A program made the position numbers and the translations under genes. The notes below the pieces were generated by a model, which saw nothing but the letters and a program-made list of their open reading frames with translations, was not told the DNA's origin and searched no databases. Positions 1 through 6,735 of a DNA stretch of 14,484 nucleotides are shown piece by piece. Source of the DNA: Clostridia bacterium (GTDB lineage Bacteria; Bacillota_A; Clostridia; Christensenellales; UBA1242). The stretch spans positions 1 to 14,484 of the forward strand of contig JAGBBI010000273.1 of NCBI GenBank assembly GCA_017938565.1, written 5' to 3'. Each line of letters opens with the position of its first letter. Within the stretch, counting starts at the first letter, position 1.

Positions 1-2653
1 CGGTCTTATATCCTACCTTACCATAACTTTCAAATCAGGAGCATCCGACTTTAAAATTAAACGTGCCATTGGTTCGCTTACCTACAATTTGTCAACTGAT
101 GAAAGTTATGCCGAAGACCAAGATGGTGCTGAAATTATAAATGGCGGACAAGAGATAACCGACAGCGTTGGTATCCCATACAAATTTACTCGACAAGCGA
201 CTTACATCGTAAGTTATAAAAAAGGCGAAATTGAACATACCGCTCAATGTTATTTTTCACCTGAAATCAACGAAGATGTTTTACAGGGTAAAATTGCGAC
301 AAGGAAACTTGACAACATTCACTATATTGACGGCAAATATTATATGATTGGAAACGGAAGAAAATCTATAAGCCAATTTATTTGCTTTAACACCGAACTT
401 TACAATTTAAGAATAAACAACCGTGAAAATTTTGAGACTGCTCAAAGTAATTATTATGTAATTAATATCCCAGTAAATTGCTATGGAAAATTACTTTTGA
501 CCTTTTCATCTAAAAAAGGATTTTTGACAAGAACTATTGAAATAATCGTAATAAATCCACAATATGAATTTACTTTTGATTTATACGATAAAGACGGAAA
601 TAAAACGACAAACAATTTTAATAACTACGCATTTGGTAAACGTGTTAAAGACGAAATAAAAGACGGTTCTGGTGATGATATTTATGTTGACGACTACTAC
701 GTATTCAACAGCAAAGTTACCTTAAACCTATCCATAAGTGATGACCTATACAACACCGACGGTATCAAATATAATTTATCAAGTGAAAGTGCTTTAAATA
801 AAGCAAAACTTGACTGCATAAACCATTTAAACCTATATTCTACTGAAACGGTAATGAGCACCAACAACGACCCAAACAAGACTTCGCTTAAAACCCGAGT
901 GTTGGCTGATGCCCCAGAGGATCCAATCTGGTCTGTTGACTTTGATGCAGTAGACCACTCAACCTTTAAAATTTCTACCGCTTTAAGTTTTTCAGACAAG
1001 ACAATCGTCGACACATCTATTTTAAATTTCAAAATCATTACAAAATTACCACGCTCAATTCAAAACAAATATGATTTTGGCATTTTCTTAACAAATGACA
1101 AAACAAATGAAGGTTTGAATTATATTAACACTTGCTATGATGGATATCTGTTCGATGAAACCACTATTCATACCCAATCAGCAGATACTGCGCTACAAGT
1201 TGTTGATTCAAGTTTGAAATATTACTACACAATTAATGGCGTCGGAACCACAATGGGTTCAAACACAAACATTCAGTTAATTGAATTATCTGCAAAAAAT
1301 ATTGTAAACTACGACGTAAGAATTCAAACAACACAATCAAAAATTACAAACGACAACGATTTTAAAAACTACTATACCTTTAATTTTAATGTTAGATATT
1401 ACGGAACCAGTGTTGACTCATTTATTTTCCAACTATTTGAAAGCAAATACACCGACAAATTGCAAAATAATTCAACCATAAAGAATTTGACTTCCTGCCC
1501 AGAGATAAAAGTCCCAGAAAACTATACAAATTCATGCATACCTGTTTATATGCAAGTAACGTACAATGAAAAAGTCTATGAAGATTTTTATCGTTTGCAG
1601 GCCGGAGACTTTTTAACCTTTACCGATTATGGCGATTATGTGTTAGAATTTTATACCTTCCCTACCTATGAATATTGCGATAACTTTTTAAATTATTGGA
1701 CCGACCAAATCACATTATATAAATACTACTCAAGATTTGAGTTTACGATTGATGGTCCAAGCATCACCGTTACAAGCACTGCAAACGATGGCTCTCATCT
1801 TGTTGTAACAAACAATATGTACTCCCGAAATACTGCATATATTGACGTAACTATCCGTGAGGAATTAAACGAAACATTTGAAATTTACAAGAATAACGAA
1901 TTGGTATATTCAAATAATGTTTCAGAAGCTGACTTAAGCACTTCTGCGTTTGGCACTTGGAAAGTTTGTGTACTTGATGCAAACAAAAACATTATAAAAT
2001 CAACAACCTTTATAATTACCGATTCAAGTTATCAAGGCCTTTCAATCAACCATCATCCAGACTATGAAGAATTGGTTGTATATAAATTAGACACCGAAAC
2101 AAATGGATATAAACCACTTGACTCAGCACTAAGTTACCACATTACCGATGCTGGTGCTTATCGCATTAAAGTTACAAATGGTGAAAAAATCTATTTCAAC
2201 GTAAAAAACAGAACTGGTGCAATAAATACATTGTCTGCATCAAAAACAATTACTAACTACATTGATTTTTCTATTGTCGACCCATACTTCTCAATAACGT
2301 TTGAAACCGGTTCTCCAGGCGAAAGTATTACCGAAAAAGTCTCTGTTGTTGGCGTTAACGGAGTTGATATCAGAACCGTTCAGGTTTACCGAAACGGCAA
2401 ATTTGTCAGCGAGTTCACTCCAAGCGATATGAGTGGATTTGCAAATATTTTAGGGAGTTCAACATCGTTCAGCGACACTGGAGTATATACCTTCCGACTA
2501 ATTGACAAGTTTGGTAATGAATACGATGTTCAAATTGAAAAATTTTATAAAGCAAACATTGCACTTATACTTCTTATTATTATTGGAGCATTTGGAATAG
2601 CCTTCTTGATTTATTTCATATTTAGGTCAAAACGAGGTCTTAAAGTTAAATAA
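1..2653 (+). CDS. Large extracellular protein with Ig-like repeats and C-terminal membrane anchor (5' end outside window)
   Basis: The frame is open from base 2 to the TAA at 2651-2653 with no stop. It has no convincing start inside the window, because the TTG at 89 has no ribosome binding site and lies in open coding sequence. The gene therefore begins to the left. The visible ~883 residues are rich in N, T, Y, D and beta-prone stretches. At least two Ig-like units appear near the end, at about 1754-2026 and 2279-2550. Both carry a Y-[RK]-N-x-x-x-V strand followed by G-[TV]-[WY]-[KT]-[VF] and a D-x-[KN] turn. A hydrophobic segment at about 2555-2625 (core LILLIIIGAFGIAFLIYFIF) and a basic tail RSKRGLKVK form a stop-transfer anchor. 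No LPXTG sorting motif is visible. The protein is most likely displayed outside the cell. Its ligand and function are unknown. Confidence 0.8.
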   Translation, partial: GLISYLTITFKSGASDFKIKRAIGSLTYNLSTDESYAEDQDGAEIINGGQEITDSVGIPYKFTRQATYIVSYKKGEIEHTAQCYFSPEINEDVLQGKIATRKLDNIHYIDGKYYMIGNGRKSISQFICFNTELYNLRINNRENFETAQSNYYVINIPVNCYGKLLLTFSSKKGFLTRTIEIIVINPQYEFTFDLYDKDGNKTTNNFNNYAFGKRVKDEIKDGSGDDIYVDDYYVFNSKVTLNLSISDDLYNTDGIKYNLSSESALNKAKLDCINHLNLYSTETVMSTNNDPNKTSLKTRVLADAPEDPIWSVDFDAVDHSTFKISTALSFSDKTIVDTSILNFKIITKLPRSIQNKYDFGIFLTNDKTNEGLNYINTCYDGYLFDETTIHTQSADTALQVVDSSLKYYYTINGVGTTMGSNTNIQLIELSAKNIVNYDVRIQTTQSKITNDNDFKNYYTFNFNVRYYGTSVDSFIFQLFESKYTDKLQNNSTIKNLTSCPEIKVPENYTNSCIPVYMQVTYNEKVYEDFYRLQAGDFLTFTDYGDYVLEFYTFPTYEYCDNFLNYWTDQITLYKYYSRFEFTIDGPSITVTSTANDGSHLVVTNNMYSRNTAYIDVTIREELNETFEIYKNNELVYSNNVSEADLSTSAFGTWKVCVLDANKNIIKSTTFIITDSSYQGLSINHHPDYEELVVYKLDTETNGYKPLDSALSYHITDAGAYRIKVTNGEKIYFNVKNRTGAINTLSASKTITNYIDFSIVDPYFSITFETGSPGESITEKVSVVGVNGVDIRTVQVYRNGKFVSEFTPSDMSGFANILGSSTSFSDTGVYTFRLIDKFGNEYDVQIEKFYKANIALILLIIIGAFGIAFLIYFIFRSKRGLKVK

Positions 2654-2664
2654 TAACGAACAAC

Positions 2665-2697
2665 AAAAGCGTTTTAGTATAATACTAAAACGCTTTT
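2665..2697. terminator. Bidirectional intrinsic terminator between convergent surface-protein gene and gpr
   Basis: A perfect 15-bp inverted repeat lies here: arms 2665-2679 (AAAAGCGTTTTAGTA) and 2683-2697 (TACTAAAACGCTTTT), with loop TAA. Each arm ends in four T on its own strand. It sits 11 bases after the stop of the rightward gene, and the leftward gpr stop codon (2696-2698) overlaps its outer base pairs, so one hairpin can serve both convergent units. The T tracts are short, but the stem is strong. Confidence 0.85.
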
Positions 2698-3526
2698 ATT
2701 TCACAAGCACCGAATTTATTGCACTAGCAATTATACTTGCCGAAAAGTCTACGACAACATCAACCTCTTTAGGTGCAAGAATTACACTTGAAAGATTTTT
2801 CTCCGTCCCAATAAATTTATATGCACTATCTGAACATTCTTCTTGCAATTTCATTAAAGACACCAACTCGCATAAATACGACTTAAAATGTACCACAATT
2901 GGAACTCCTACCGCAACCACCGAAACTCCCAAAGTATTCTTTGAAAATTCAAATGTGCTTTTTTTACCGCATCCTGAACCAGGAGCAATACCTCCAGTAG
3001 ATATTTGAAAGGACTTCCCTATTCTATTAAAATTCCTACTCGCAAGACTGTCAATACAAACCACCAAGTCGGGTTTTACAAGGTCAATAGCAAGTTTTAC
3101 AAGGTCATTGCTTTCAATACCTGTATTCCCTTGCACGTTTGGACTAATTTTAGATACTTTAATTTTATAATTTGCTGGTGGGTCAAGTTTTGAAATTACC
3201 TTTGGCCCAAGAGAATCGCTTATTAGATTATCATTACCGACGCCTACAAATAAAATATTTTGCTTATCTTTAAAGAGAAGTGAAAAATCTTTTATCATTT
3301 CCGAAATAATTTCACCCGAACCAATAAAATCATTTTTTAGTTCATAGGTAATATATTCACCCTCAGGCTTACCATACTCATTACCCTCTTTTAAGGAAAC
3401 GCAGGTCCTAGTCGAATATTTTAATTTGGTTATTTTCAAATCTTCCTTTTTAGGCTTTAAAAGTTTTGAGTTTTCACTGTCAAGATAGTCTAAAAGCAAG
3501 TCAGAACTATATATAATATTTTTCAT
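2696..3526 (-). CDS. gpr: Germination protease GPR (spore SASP endopeptidase), short form
   Basis: GPR degrades small acid-soluble spore proteins at germination; the family is made as a zymogen in the forespore. The core matches the family: ILFVGVGND, the DSLGP block, NVQGNTGIESNDLV, KPDLVVCIDSLASR, GGIAPGSGCGKK, TLGVSVVAVGVPIVV and the C-terminal LAPKEVD. Counting from the ATG at 3526, the aspartates of DSLGP (D104) and IDSLA (D159) correspond to the conserved aspartates thought to be catalytic. At 276 residues it is much shorter than Bacillus GPR (about 370). The missing part is mainly the insert between VGVP and APKEVD, with a shorter N-terminal region as well. The frame extends to a TTG at 3547, but the ATG is more plausible. 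Neither start has a clear Shine-Dalgarno sequence. The usual follower spoIIP is absent here. Confidence in the family is high and in the start moderate. Confidence 0.9.
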   Translation of the reverse strand: MKNIIYSSDLLLDYLDSENSKLLKPKKEDLKITKLKYSTRTCVSLKEGNEYGKPEGEYITYELKNDFIGSGEIISEMIKDFSLLFKDKQNILFVGVGNDNLISDSLGPKVISKLDPPANYKIKVSKISPNVQGNTGIESNDLVKLAIDLVKPDLVVCIDSLASRNFNRIGKSFQISTGGIAPGSGCGKKSTFEFSKNTLGVSVVAVGVPIVVHFKSYLCELVSLMKLQEECSDSAYKFIGTEKNLSSVILAPKEVDVVVDFSASIIASAINSVLVK

Positions 3527-3581
3527 ATATATTAGTATTTCAAACAATATTGAAAATAAAACAAAAAATTTTTAAAAACAC

Positions 3582-3610
3582 TTGCAATAAATTAACTTAT
3601 GTGTTAAAAT
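3582..3610 (+). promoter_or_regulatory. Promoter of rpsT
   Basis: TTGCAA at 3582-3587, a 17-base spacer and TAAAAT at 3605-3610, with a TGn extension (TGT) just before the -10. The expected start near 3617 gives a leader of about 25 bases before the S20 start codon. The hexamers and spacing are the same as in the promoter at 10776-10804. Confidence 0.8.
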
Positions 3611-3641
3611 TCCTATGTATTAAAGAAAGGAGCAAATGAAG

Positions 3642-3914
3642 ATGGCAAACATTAAATCAGCAGAAAAAAGAATCGATGTAATTGAAAGAAACACTGCCAG
3701 AAACAAAAGCAACAAGTCTCGTATGAAGACACAAATTAAGAAGTATAACCAAGCAATTGAAGCTAAGGATGTTGCAAAGGCAGAAGAATTACTTCCAAAG
3801 ACCTTTGAAGTTATCGACAAAACCGTTTCTAAGGGTGCAATTCATAAAAACCAAGCAAACCGCAGAAAAGGCATTCTTGCAAGCGAATTAGACAACTTGA
3901 AAAAGGCAAACTAA
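3642..3914 (+). CDS. rpsT: 30S ribosomal protein S20
   Basis: S20 is a small basic helical protein that binds 16S rRNA in the 30S body. The sequence shows the signature start MANIKSAEKRI, then NTARNKSNKSRMKTQIKKY, and the C-terminal KGAIHKNQANRRKGILAS. At 90 residues the length is normal for the family. An ATG at 3636 would add MK, but the site AAAGGAG (3626-3632) lies only 3 bases from it and 9 bases from the ATG at 3642. The 3642 start also gives the family N terminus, so I chose it. The gene is a single-gene unit with its own promoter (3582-3610) and terminator (3951-3980). It is read opposite to its neighbours holA and gpr, an arrangement I recall from other Firmicutes. Confidence 0.95.
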   Translation: MANIKSAEKRIDVIERNTARNKSNKSRMKTQIKKYNQAIEAKDVAKAEELLPKTFEVIDKTVSKGAIHKNQANRRKGILASELDNLKKAN

Positions 3915-3950
3915 TCACTTGAAGTAATTTGAATATATAAAAAACAATAA

Positions 3951-3980
3951 GCGAGTCAAATCTTGACCCGCTGTTTTTTT
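3951..3980 (+). terminator. Intrinsic terminator of rpsT (possibly shared with holA)
   Basis: Arms GCGAGTCAA (3951-3959) and TTGACCCGC (3963-3971) pair with one A-C mismatch around the loop ATC. A T tract follows at 3974-3980. It lies about 36 bases after the rpsT stop. On the other strand it sits just past the holA stop (3990-3992) and is followed by AACAG rather than a good T run at once, so use by holA is less certain. Confidence 0.85.
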
Positions 3981-3989
3981 CTGCTTTTA

Positions 3990-4967
3990 TTATTTTACCT
4001 GCCTAATCATCAAAATTTTACAAATTGCATAAATCACCGAATTTTGTACATTTGCCCTGCCTGCTTTTATATCAAACTCTAAATTAGATAATTGCTCATT
4101 TATCTTTTTTAATTCCTTAGGCGTAAACTTTGACGCTTGAATTCTGCTCATTTTAACAGCATAAGGCTTAACCTTAAGCATTACAGCCAAATCTTCGTCG
4201 CTCTTTTTTGAAAGCACAATGAACAACAACTTCCTAAAACTTTGATAAAGATATTGAATTATTCCAATAGGATATTTCTCGTGTGCCATAATAGTTTCAA
4301 CTATATTAAAAACCCTTTCGCTTTCGCCTTTAGAAATAGCATCAGTTAATTCATAAATTTGATACTCTCGGTCAGGGACTACAAAACTTTCAATCAACGA
4401 TGACGTTATAATTGGCTCGCCCACAGAAAGAAGTTTATCAAGTTCGCTGTTAATTCTTGCAAGGCTTGAATTAGAGTAATCTATCAAAAGAGCAACTGCT
4501 CCTTCTTCAATTTGTAATCCCGACCTTCCAACCTTTGCCACAATCCATTTCTTTAAGGTAATTTCATCCAGTTTATTACAATCTACGACCACCGCCAAAT
4601 TTTTCACTTTCTTGCAGAACTCGTTTGGCGAGCTTGAAATAAAGACAAAAACACAATATTCCGCACCACCGCCTTGCACAAACTTTTCAAATTTGGCATA
4701 CTCACTTGCCTTAATTGATGTATCCCAAACAACTACTAAACGTTTTTCGTCGCCAAACGGCATACTTGAAGCCGATTGAATAACATCATCTAATGAGTAT
4801 TTTGACTCATTATTAAAACTTGTCTTGTTCATCTCTGGATAATTTAAACCTATTCGCTTTTCAATCAGTTCTAATGCATTTAAAAGCACATATCGGTCAT
4901 TCCCATCTAGGTGATAAATCGCACCGAGCGATTCCTTTAAACTTGACTTTAACTCAATAAATTTCAT
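3990..4967 (-). CDS. holA: DNA polymerase III delta subunit (clamp-loader HolA)
   Basis: Delta opens the sliding clamp within the polymerase III clamp loader at the replication fork. The 325-residue length is typical. The N-terminal part has the family pattern AIYHLDGNDRYVLLNALELI, then a Rossmann-like region with SSMPFGDEKRLVVVWD (about residues 67-82). The middle has the KKWI...GLQIEEGAVALL and NSELDKL elements, and the C-terminal helical domain contains HEKYPIGIIQYLYQSFRKLL and the final KAGRANVQNSVIYAICKILM. As is usual for delta, no Walker A motif is seen. The start at 4967 has a strong site, GGAGGTG, 7 bases upstream. The first 14 bases overlap the end of the comEC membrane-domain frame, so the two are probably co-transcribed and translationally coupled. 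The operon promoter is at 6563-6591. Confidence 0.93.
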   Translation of the reverse strand: MKFIELKSSLKESLGAIYHLDGNDRYVLLNALELIEKRIGLNYPEMNKTSFNNESKYSLDDVIQSASSMPFGDEKRLVVVWDTSIKASEYAKFEKFVQGGGAEYCVFVFISSSPNEFCKKVKNLAVVVDCNKLDEITLKKWIVAKVGRSGLQIEEGAVALLIDYSNSSLARINSELDKLLSVGEPIITSSLIESFVVPDREYQIYELTDAISKGESERVFNIVETIMAHEKYPIGIIQYLYQSFRKLLFIVLSKKSDEDLAVMLKVKPYAVKMSRIQASKFTPKELKKINEQLSNLEFDIKAGRANVQNSVIYAICKILMIRQVK

Positions 4968-5928
4968 AATGCGACACCTCCGCCATCTCTTCTAAAATTC
5001 TATAACTGCTATATACTGCCGTCATACCAATTAAACAAACCATAATCCCTACTACAACAACTTTTTGTTTGCGTGATAAAAAGATAAAATCACTAAGAAT
5101 AAAAATTGCAATCAACCCAGGCACAACACCTATGGTATTTGTTGAAAACAACACCGCCGAAATCCCGAGTTCAGAAATTGAATAGGCAACTGTATTAATA
5201 CACTCAAACAGCACATTTGGTATTTCAAGTAAGACCTTAAGTGGCGGAATAAAGATTGCCAAAATTACAGTTGCAAAAAGGGCTGTAAACGAAACGCTTA
5301 CAACTGGTATTATAATCAAATTAGACAAAATTGCAAGAAGTGAGCAATTTTTAAAATAATAAGCAACTATTAAAACCGAACCTATGAAGGCAGATACACA
5401 AACAGCTAAAGCACTTGCAAGTTTTTCTGGCATATAATTTGAAAGAAGTCCACCAATAGGCGGTGCCAAACAAAACAATGAAAATACAACAGCAAAACTC
5501 AACTGAAATCCCACATCGAATAAATCAAACGGATTTATTAATAAAATTAGAATTCCTGCAAGACTTAATCCGCAAAGCGAGTCATATTGTTTGCCCCTTG
5601 CCTTTGCGTACAATACAACAATCGTCATCAAAACCGCTCTCACCGCCGAGACAGCAAAGTCGCATAGATACAAATAAAAAGCAATAAAAATGCCTGTTAC
5701 AATTAATGATGTCCAATGCTTATTTTTCAATAATTTATTGACAAATGCATAAATTATTGCGACAACAAACCCAATATGCAAGCCAGATACTGCCAATATA
5801 TGTGCAAGCCCAGTCTCCGAATATACACTTTTTGTTTCTTCACCCATTCGGTCTTTGTCGCCAATGAGCATTGCAAATTCAATCTGCTTAACCGATTCAC
5901 TTGAATTGGTTTCACTTAAAGCTCCCAA
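4954..5928 (-). CDS. comEC: ComEC competence (membrane channel) domain, separate frame, no metallo-beta-lactamase domain
   Basis: ComEC forms the inner-membrane channel for single-stranded DNA during natural transformation. This frame holds the competence domain: AMLIGDKDRM, then GLAHILAVSGLHIG (residues 40-53), SAVRAVLM (94-101), NPFDLFDVGFQLSFAV (132-147), and about nine hydrophobic segments ending near residue 306. The frame opens after a TAA at about 5940 and its first usable codon is TTG at 5928, with no properly spaced ribosome binding site. It overlaps the N-terminal frame by 13 bases, offset by one base. Adding one base in the CTTTAAG run (giving ELLSETNSS) would join both frames into a normal ComEC reading. 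The protein ends at residue 324, right before holA, so the C-terminal metallo-beta-lactamase domain of full-length ComEC is missing. It may be a frameshifted gene, a sequencing error or a true split gene. Confidence 0.85.
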   Translation of the reverse strand: MGALSETNSSESVKQIEFAMLIGDKDRMGEETKSVYSETGLAHILAVSGLHIGFVVAIIYAFVNKLLKNKHWTSLIVTGIFIAFYLYLCDFAVSAVRAVLMTIVVLYAKARGKQYDSLCGLSLAGILILLINPFDLFDVGFQLSFAVVFSLFCLAPPIGGLLSNYMPEKLASALAVCVSAFIGSVLIVAYYFKNCSLLAILSNLIIIPVVSVSFTALFATVILAIFIPPLKVLLEIPNVLFECINTVAYSISELGISAVLFSTNTIGVVPGLIAIFILSDFIFLSRKQKVVVVGIMVCLIGMTAVYSSYRILEEMAEVSHYEIY

Positions 5929-6527
5929 ACCTTCCGCTTAAATTTATCCTTAATATTTTTAGATTTTTCAATACTTACACCATCGATATCACGAATAAAC
6001 GCAACCGCCGTTTGATTACTTCCCTTAAAGTTTTCATTAATATCCTGCATTTTTAAATTACATTCAAGCGAAATTTTGTCGCCTCGATTTAAATCTTCTA
6101 CTAGTGCTTCGTCATATAAATAAACTTTGACCTCTCCATTAAACTTAACGTCTAAGTCTTGAGCAGTAGTATCCTTTAAATATATTACCGCATCGGTATA
6201 ATCTACCTTAATAACCTTACCGATAATTAAATAATTTCCATCTTCAACCCTTTGCATATCTTTATTAAGCCAAGACGAAAAACTTAAAGTTGACGCCATT
6301 GCCATAACAAATACCAACAAGCAATTTGTAATTTGCAAAAACAATTGCGGAGTCTTTTTCCCAAAATGTAACGCAAAAATCAAAAGATTTACCGAAACTG
6401 TCATCAGAATAACTAAGACCAAACTATCTAAATTTGAAAAATATGAAATTAGCCTTGAGGTCAATACACCCAAGATAAGTGCAACAAAATATATAAAGAT
6501 AAAACGCACATTAAATAAATTTTTCAT
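5916..6527 (-). CDS. comEC: ComEC N-terminal domain (DUF4131/OB-fold), separate frame
   Basis: These 203 residues correspond to the N-terminal part of ComEC. They hold three hydrophobic segments (about residues 9-27, 34-54 and 63-82) and then a soluble OB-like stretch with YLIIGKVIKVDYTDAVIYLKD and RGDKISLECNLK. The end, KDKFKRKVWEL, is where the competence domain normally begins, and here the frame stops. Its continuation is found one frame over, starting at 5928. The ATG at 6527 is the first start after a consensus promoter (6563-6591), and its ribosome binding site is weak (TTGG, 7 bases upstream). By itself this fragment cannot form the DNA channel. With the next frame it would give a two-part ComEC of about 527 residues, still shorter than common Firmicutes ComEC (roughly 700-800). 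Confidence 0.82.
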   Translation of the reverse strand: MKNLFNVRFIFIYFVALILGVLTSRLISYFSNLDSLVLVILMTVSVNLLIFALHFGKKTPQLFLQITNCLLVFVMAMASTLSFSSWLNKDMQRVEDGNYLIIGKVIKVDYTDAVIYLKDTTAQDLDVKFNGEVKVYLYDEALVEDLNRGDKISLECNLKMQDINENFKGSNQTAVAFIRDIDGVSIEKSKNIKDKFKRKVWEL

Positions 6528-6556
6528 AATTTTACCAAAAATTTCAATTAAATCTC

Positions 6557-6585
6557 TTGCATATTATAACTCATTGTGTTATACT
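6557..6585 (+). promoter_or_regulatory. Promoter of tRNA-Glu
   Basis: TTGCAT (6557-6562), a 17-base spacer and TATACT (6580-6585), preceded by the TGn extension TGT (6577-6579). Expected start near 6592, about 15 bases before the mature tRNA 5' end. Its -10 lies inside the spacer of the leftward promoter, and vice versa. Confidence 0.75.
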
Positions 6586-6591
6586 TGTCAA
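6563..6591 (-). promoter_or_regulatory. Consensus promoter of the comEC-holA operon
   Basis: Read leftward: TTGACA (6591-6586), 17 bases, TATAAT (6568-6563), a full match to the housekeeping consensus. Transcription should start near 6556, about 29 bases before the ATG at 6527. The site is interleaved with the rightward tRNA promoter. Confidence 0.88.
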
Positions 6592-6606
6592 AGTAAAAAT
6601 AAATAT

Positions 6607-6681
6607 GCCATCATCGTCTAACGGTTAGGACGCTAGCCTCTCACGCTGGAAATCGGAGTTCGATTCTCCGTGGTGGTACCA
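6607..6681 (+). tRNA. tRNA-Glu (anticodon CTC)
   Basis: A full cloverleaf can be drawn. Acceptor stem 6607-6613 pairs with 6671-6677 (with two G-U pairs). The D stem is GTC/GAC, the anticodon stem CTAGC (6633-6637) with GCTGG, and the loop CTCTCAC gives anticodon CTC at 6640-6642. The T stem CGGAG/CTCCG has loop TTCGATT. The CCA end is encoded (6679-6681). Total 75 bases. It reads GAG, the rarer glutamate codon in AT-rich genomes. It has its own promoter and terminator and forms a single-gene unit. Confidence 0.96.
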
Positions 6682-6715
6682 AAAATACCAGAACAATTAA
6701 GTTCTGGTATTTTTT
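6682..6715 (+). terminator. Intrinsic terminator after tRNA-Glu, probably bidirectional
   Basis: Perfect 13-bp stem: AAAATACCAGAAC (6682-6694), loop AATTAA, GTTCTGGTATTTT (6701-6713), with T through 6715. It starts directly after the CCA end. On the minus strand it lies 21 bases past the stop of the gene at 6736, with a T run, so it likely ends the floA unit too and keeps it from running antisense into the tRNA. Confidence 0.92.
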
Positions 6716-6735
6716 ATATCAATCGACCATTGCCA

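Noticed and set aside
89..91. TTG as start of the first gene
   Set aside because: The frame is open to base 2 with similar composition, and no ribosome binding site precedes the TTG, so the gene begins outside the window.
3527..3560. Forespore sigma-G-type promoter for gpr (AATACTA on the minus strand)
   Set aside because: The -35 match is poor, and the site would lie only a few bases from the ATG, leaving no room for a leader.
5916..5945. Programmed -1 frameshift joining the comEC parts
   Set aside because: No X-XXY-YYZ heptamer in the required frame exists between the last stop of the second frame and the stop of the first.
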